NCBI GenBank assembly: GCA_017996175.1
Contig: JAGOHK010000003.1
Span: 50,741 to 114,740, forward strand
Origin: Leptospiraceae bacterium
GTDB lineage: Bacteria; Spirochaetota; Leptospiria; Leptospirales; Leptospiraceae
Direction of reading: 5' to 3'
DNA: 64,000 bases
Below, piece by piece: positions 60,116-64,000 of the stretch. The notes beneath the pieces were generated by a model. It saw nothing but the letters and a program-made list of their open reading frames with translations, did no database searches and had not been told where the DNA came from. Made by a program: the position numbers and the translations under genes. The stretch's first letter is position 1. Each line of letters starts with the position of its first letter.

Positions 60116-62163
60116 TAATTATCCCCCAATCTTTCAATGCCCATAAAAGTAATATCATCATTCATCTTCCCACCATCCATAAACTCCGTCAATTCTGCTA
60201 ATGTATTTTCCACGATTTGTTTTAATGGGTTACTCCAATTCGAATTCAAAATTTTATACAAACGTTCTTCTGAAAAAACTTCCTGTCTACGATTAAATTC
60301 CTCAAAAATACCATCTGTAAATAAAAAAAGTTTATCTGATTTTCGAAAAGAAGATTTTCGTAGTTCATAAATCGACTCAGGCACTAGTCCAATCATGCGC
60401 CCGCGTCCTTTAAGTAATGTCATCTCAGAATCAGAAACTAATATTTGCTCAGGATGTCCCCCAGAGGCATATTGCAATTCTCCCGTATTTGTATCAATAT
60501 CTATTATAAAACAAGTAAAAAGAATACCTAAATTGGAATAATTTTTAAAGAAAATATTATTCACTTTCTCGAGCAGCAAAGCGGGATTTGCCGTTGTAGG
60601 TCCCAAAAGTTTATACTCACTTCTAATCAACATTGTAATTAATGCACCCTGCACTCCATGTCCAGTAGCATCCGCGATAAGCACTCTAGTAACACTATCA
60701 GAAAGAGAAAGAATATCGTAAAAATCTCCACCAACCTCAATCATTGGAATATATCGATTATAGATTAGAAGTCCATTTATTATTTGTATATTCTCTGGGA
60801 AAATTTTACTTTGGATATTTTGAGAAACTAAAAGATCTTTTTTGATAACACTCATAGCAGAATTTAACTCGGCAGTTCGCATAATCACTTTAGCTTCCAA
60901 TTCATTGTTCAGTTCAGAAAGATTTTTTGTAAGATTTTCTACCTGATGAAACGCTTTTGAAAATCGAATAGATAAAATAATAGACTGGGAGAGTATAAAT
61001 CCCAATAAACTTTGGGGAATAATGTACTCAGTATGGATAATTTCCATAGAAAATAAAATATCATTTGCAGTTCCAAATATTATTAAAAACATACCGACTA
61101 ATATTGTTTTACCTCCATCTCTTTTGTTCAAAATAGAAAGTATAATTACATAAATAAAATAACTAAGAGAACATAAGGTAAAACTATGAAAGATAGTTGC
61201 AGTCTGAGAATAAGTACGAATATCCGTAACGGCAACAAGACCCGAAAATAATAAAGAGACAATCCAAATTAATTTAAGAATTTTTTCATTAAATTCATCC
61301 GGGAAAATAGAATAAAGGAAATTACTCATGAGCGGAACTGCCATATAATAACTCAAGTATTCAATTTTACTAGAGAGTGCAAAAGGAATATCAGGAAAAA
61401 TATGACTTAAATATTTTTCATTGAAACTAAGAAGTCGCAAAATAATAACAAAACAAAAAAGGGCAAATAAAAGAGGAGATTTGTCTTTTCGTCTGAGAGT
61501 AAAGAGGGTAATATGGTATATCCCCATAATCAAAATGCTTCCCAAAAGAAAAAAATCTAAAAGTAAATTTCTCTCCCGAATCTCTCGAATTGTATCTTCA
61601 TATCCAATCAGAATAGAATACCAAAGCCCTCCTTGTCGGTGATGAAAATTAGAAATATGCAAGATAATCTCAATTTGCCTCTCTGGAATAATTGTAGAGG
61701 TAATTAACGGTCTATATTGCGGGATACTAGTTTCCATTGTTTTACCAACTTGTCCATTCGAGGCAATGAGTGCGCCGTTTACGTACATCGCGTATGCAGT
61801 ACCCTGTTCAGGAATTTTAAACACAAAAGGTTTTTTTAAACTTTCGGGGAGAATAATCATTAACCGAAACGTTCCATAACCATAACCACCATCAAAAACA
61901 TTATTCCATACTCCCGGAACTGCTAGATAAATAGGTTTTTTTCCTGACAAGTCTTTTGCGTTTGTATCCAAAAATTCATAGGGGTAGAACTCCCAATCCC
62001 CATCTAATTTTACAGACTCAAATTTTTCGGGATTGGTAAATCCTTCTGATTTTTTAAAATCAAAAACTCCCTGAACTGCTTTGATTTTGGATGGACTAGA
62101 ATTTTGACAATTCCAAGTGAAAAACAGAGCCAATAAACTGAGTAGTAAGGAGAGTTTGAACAT
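60115..62163 (-). CDS. 7TMR-DISM / SpoIIE-type PP2C phosphatase
   Basis: 682 residues. The signal peptide contains a lipobox-like LFFTWNC, then a 7TMR-DISM extracellular beta domain (about 30-190, VKLDGDWEFYPYEFL...AVPGVWNN). Seven membrane segments follow (about 200-390), a coiled linker, and a SpoIIE/PP2C domain (about 450-680): VGGDFYDILSLSD, LIADATGHGVQGALITML, YASGGHPEQILV and KLFLFTDGIFEEFN, with the metal-binding aspartates. It is a sensor that should turn an extracellular signal into dephosphorylation of an anti-sigma antagonist or similar. It heads the operon with the hydroxylase, TetR and MCE genes. Confidence 0.9.
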   Translation of the reverse strand: MFKLSLLLSLLALFFTWNCQNSSPSKIKAVQGVFDFKKSEGFTNPEKFESVKLDGDWEFYPYEFLDTNAKDLSGKKPIYLAVPGVWNNVFDGGYGYGTFRLMIILPESLKKPFVFKIPEQGTAYAMYVNGALIASNGQVGKTMETSIPQYRPLITSTIIPERQIEIILHISNFHHRQGGLWYSILIGYEDTIREIRERNLLLDFFLLGSILIMGIYHITLFTLRRKDKSPLLFALFCFVIILRLLSFNEKYLSHIFPDIPFALSSKIEYLSYYMAVPLMSNFLYSIFPDEFNEKILKLIWIVSLLFSGLVAVTDIRTYSQTATIFHSFTLCSLSYFIYVIILSILNKRDGGKTILVGMFLIIFGTANDILFSMEIIHTEYIIPQSLLGFILSQSIILSIRFSKAFHQVENLTKNLSELNNELEAKVIMRTAELNSAMSVIKKDLLVSQNIQSKIFPENIQIINGLLIYNRYIPMIEVGGDFYDILSLSDSVTRVLIADATGHGVQGALITMLIRSEYKLLGPTTANPALLLEKVNNIFFKNYSNLGILFTCFIIDIDTNTGELQYASGGHPEQILVSDSEMTLLKGRGRMIGLVPESIYELRKSSFRKSDKLFLFTDGIFEEFNRRQEVFSEERLYKILNSNWSNPLKQIVENTLAELTEFMDGGKMNDDITFMGIERLGDN

Positions 62164-62250
62164 AATAGTATTCTTATTCTAATATACGATTTTTTTCTAC
62201 ACTATTCTTATTTTTCAACGGTAACATGGATTTATTGTAAGCTAATAAAT

Positions 62251-62664
62251 TCAGACTGATTTTTTCTTTGCCTTTAAATCTTTCTTTTTATCTTTTGCGC
62301 GCTCTAAATTTTCTTTCATGCTAAATTTTATAATCTTTTTAATAAGGGCTAATGGCAAACGTTTAGAAATTGGAAATTTAATCGTTCCTTTTCCACCCTG
62401 GTAACTAGAGATTGATTTTTGAAACGCTTCGTCTCCATTGGGTATGGGGTAAATTGATATATGCTCCTTCCATGCTGCAAAATAAATCAAGTTCCTACCA
62501 TTTAATTTGAAAGCTGGAATATTATAACTAATCACTTCTTCTGCTTCCGGACAAATTTGTTGGATCAAATCTCGAACAGTGAGTAGGGGGTCTTTTGTGT
62601 TTTGAGGTAATGTAGAAAAATACTCTTCTACAGTTTTAAATTTTGTGGTAGTTTTATTTTTCAT
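62251..62664 (-). CDS. DUF1801-family protein
   Basis: 137 residues. Matches the DUF1801 family (YdhG/YdeI-like): TVEEYFSTLPQNTKDPLLTVRDLIQQICPEAEEVISYNIPAFKLNGRNLIYFAAWKEHISIYPIP, followed by KGTIKFPISKRLPLALIKKIIKFSMKENL. It is small and cytoplasmic. The C-terminal tail is Lys-rich (DKKKDLKAKKKS). The family's function is poorly known; some members are described as iron-chaperone or stress proteins. It lies 15 bases after hflX on the same strand. Confidence 0.85.
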   Translation of the reverse strand: MKNKTTTKFKTVEEYFSTLPQNTKDPLLTVRDLIQQICPEAEEVISYNIPAFKLNGRNLIYFAAWKEHISIYPIPNGDEAFQKSISSYQGGKGTIKFPISKRLPLALIKKIIKFSMKENLERAKDKKKDLKAKKKSV

Positions 62665-62679
62665 GATATTAACTATTAA

Positions 62680-63969
62680 TTAACTTGCTAGTGGCAAATC
62701 TTTGTTAGACTGTATATATTGGTTTAATCTTTTAAAATCAGACTCTTTACATTGTAAATAAAGAAGAGTTCCATCACTTCGGTGCTCTACAGATTGCACG
62801 TTGGCATTTTCATTCAAGTAAGAAACGATATTTCCTTCATTGTATGGAATTAACATTATGCATTCGATATAAAGCTTAAAAACATGTTTTTCTATCATAC
62901 CTACTAATTCATTGATTCCAATTCTATTCTTCGCAGAAATAAATGCCTCATTCTCTTTTATACTCGGGAGGGTAACGGTTGTTAATTCAGATTTATTATA
63001 AACGTTTATTACAGGAATATGACCAGCACCAATTTCGTTTAGTGTTTCTATTGTAACTTGCATCTGTTTTTTATAATTTGGATTTGAGTAGTCAATGACA
63101 TGAAGTAGTAAATTAGCCTCTCTCACTTCTTCTAACGTTGTGCGAAATGCCTTTACCAAATCATGAGGCAGATTACTTACAAAACCAACCGTATCCGATA
63201 AAAAAAACATTTTATGATTAGGAAGAATTATATTACGAGTAGATGTTTCAAGAGTTGCAAAAAGCATATCCTTTTCAAAAACTTTCTTGGATTCTGGTTT
63301 TTTATAGGTTTCCACCATTGCATTCATCAGAGTAGACTTACCAGAATTTGTATATCCAACTAATGCGATAGACGGAACCTCTGTCTTTTTTCTTTTTTTT
63401 CTTTGGGTTTCTCTTTCTTTCGTCAGAGATTCCAGTTCAAGGTTTAACTCAGCAATTTTGATTTCAATTTTTCTTTTATCTAACTCTAATTTTTTTTCAC
63501 CAGAGCCACGATTCTTAGTGCCAACACCACCACTTTGCCGTCCTAAATTTTCACCCGTTCCAATAAGTCTAGGTAGTAGATACTGTAATTTGGCAACTTC
63601 GACTTGGAGCTTTGCCTCTCTGGTTCGTGCTCTTTCCGAAAAAATTTCAAGTATAAGAGTTGTCCTATCTAAGACTCTACAATCTAATTCTTTCTCTAGA
63701 TTATTCAACTGAGAAGGAGAAAGATCATTATTAAAAATTAACACTCTTGCGTTCGTTTCAGCTAAAAGCAAACGAACTTCTTCCACTTTTCCAGAACCAA
63801 TATAGTGGGCAGGATGAATAGCTTTCAAATTTTGCTCCATAACACCTGCTACAAACATTTCACAGGCTTCCGCCAAATTTTTTAACTCATCCATTGACTC
63901 CTGAAAATCCATCTGGTTCTTAGTACTAACACCAATAAGAAGTGCTTTTTCTTTCTCTTCTACTTTCAT
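62680..63969 (-). CDS. hflX: Ribosome-associated GTPase HflX
   Basis: 429 residues. The N-terminal HflX domain (IGSGKVEEVRLLLAETNARVLIFNNDLSPSQLNNLEKEL and LDRTTLILEIFSERARTREAKLQVEVAKLQYLLPRL) is followed by a coiled coil and the G domain: G1 GYTNSGKST (about 205), G3 DTVGF, and G4 NVYNKSEL in place of NKxD (Glu for Asp). The rest is a C-terminal domain. HflX binds and splits stalled ribosomes or 50S subunits in a GTP-dependent manner. The NKSE variant occurs in the family. It is followed by the DUF1801 gene. Confidence 0.94.
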   Translation of the reverse strand: MKVEEKEKALLIGVSTKNQMDFQESMDELKNLAEACEMFVAGVMEQNLKAIHPAHYIGSGKVEEVRLLLAETNARVLIFNNDLSPSQLNNLEKELDCRVLDRTTLILEIFSERARTREAKLQVEVAKLQYLLPRLIGTGENLGRQSGGVGTKNRGSGEKKLELDKRKIEIKIAELNLELESLTKERETQRKKRKKTEVPSIALVGYTNSGKSTLMNAMVETYKKPESKKVFEKDMLFATLETSTRNIILPNHKMFFLSDTVGFVSNLPHDLVKAFRTTLEEVREANLLLHVIDYSNPNYKKQMQVTIETLNEIGAGHIPVINVYNKSELTTVTLPSIKENEAFISAKNRIGINELVGMIEKHVFKLYIECIMLIPYNEGNIVSYLNENANVQSVEHRSDGTLLYLQCKESDFKRLNQYIQSNKDLPLAS

Positions 63970-64000
63970 AGTTTTCAGGTTTAGTTGATTACACGAAAAC

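Noticed and set aside
60137..60370. Plus-strand frame in the SpoIIE gene
   Set aside because: Antisense shadow of a well-supported gene with PP2C motifs.
1..64000. tRNA, rRNA, CRISPR array, prophage or insertion sequence
   Set aside because: No cloverleaf-type T-arm sequences, no regular direct-repeat array, and no transposase or phage structural gene were seen on reading both strands; small inverted-repeat elements are the only mobile-like DNA.

Overview
The window is an AT-rich chromosomal stretch of a spirochete, most likely a member of the Leptospiraceae. The evidence is a set of families found mainly in that group: an LruC-domain lipoprotein, a DUF1554 lipoprotein, a DUF1564 protein, a DUF1574 SGNH-like protein beside an MBOAT acyltransferase, DUF1566 lipoproteins, and a CarD / PIN-TRAM gene pair. 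Short-spaced lipoboxes of the kind LxxC or FxSC are frequent, and many starts are TTG or GTG. No tRNA, rRNA, CRISPR array, prophage or intact insertion sequence was seen.

Layout. 1-5 kb: end of an OmpA-type gene, a DUF1577-like gene, hisS, a PAP2 phosphatase, a histone-deacetylase-family enzyme and a ParE-type toxin-antitoxin pair. 5-19 kb: mostly cell-envelope genes, including a methyltransferase, several lipoproteins (IPT/TIG, DUF1566, Big_5, Asp-box, MORN/YwqK, LruC), a 1872-residue alpha-2-macroglobulin, two tiny overlapping membrane-protein genes and a dual-specificity phosphatase. 19-25 kb: a NarL-type two-component pair, a DUF1554 lipoprotein and a GAF-GAF sigma-54 activator. 25-40 kb: a DUF1564 protein, ligA, a CsgG-like/DUF1566 operon, higBA, a transglutaminase/DUF2126 protein, thioredoxin-fold proteins and the PIN-TRAM protein. 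40-48 kb: carD, a tyrosine-ammonia-lyase-like gene in an operon with DUF1574 and MBOAT genes, hisE, a thioredoxin-TPR protein and an operon encoding a photoactive yellow protein (PYP). 48-64 kb: a LEA-type lipoprotein, two paralogous sensor kinases, an ATP-grasp enzyme, PQQ-repeat and KefB-type genes, a SpoIIE / fatty-acid-hydroxylase / TetR / MCE operon, a DUF1801 gene and hflX.

The most striking content is the PYP gene at 47612-47980. It keeps the chromophore cysteine and the Tyr/Glu pair that hydrogen-bond the p-coumaroyl chromophore in Halorhodospira PYP. About 4.3 kb away on the same strand is a MIO-type ammonia-lyase with the His-Leu selectivity pair of tyrosine ammonia-lyases, the enzyme that makes p-coumarate. 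PYP lies between two uncharacterised genes, one coiled-coil and one helical, that may be its output partners. Together they suggest a blue-light sensing system in a spirochete. The CoA ligase needed to activate p-coumarate is not in the window.

Second theme: small non-coding inverted-repeat elements (at least five families, most in two copies) lie between and inside genes. One 147-bp element with 12-bp terminal inverted repeats sits in frame inside the signal peptide of a lipoprotein gene; conceptual excision restores a normal lipoprotein signal. Another repeat forms the apparent start codon of the DUF1554 lipoprotein gene. The carD gene appears to start at an ATT codon.
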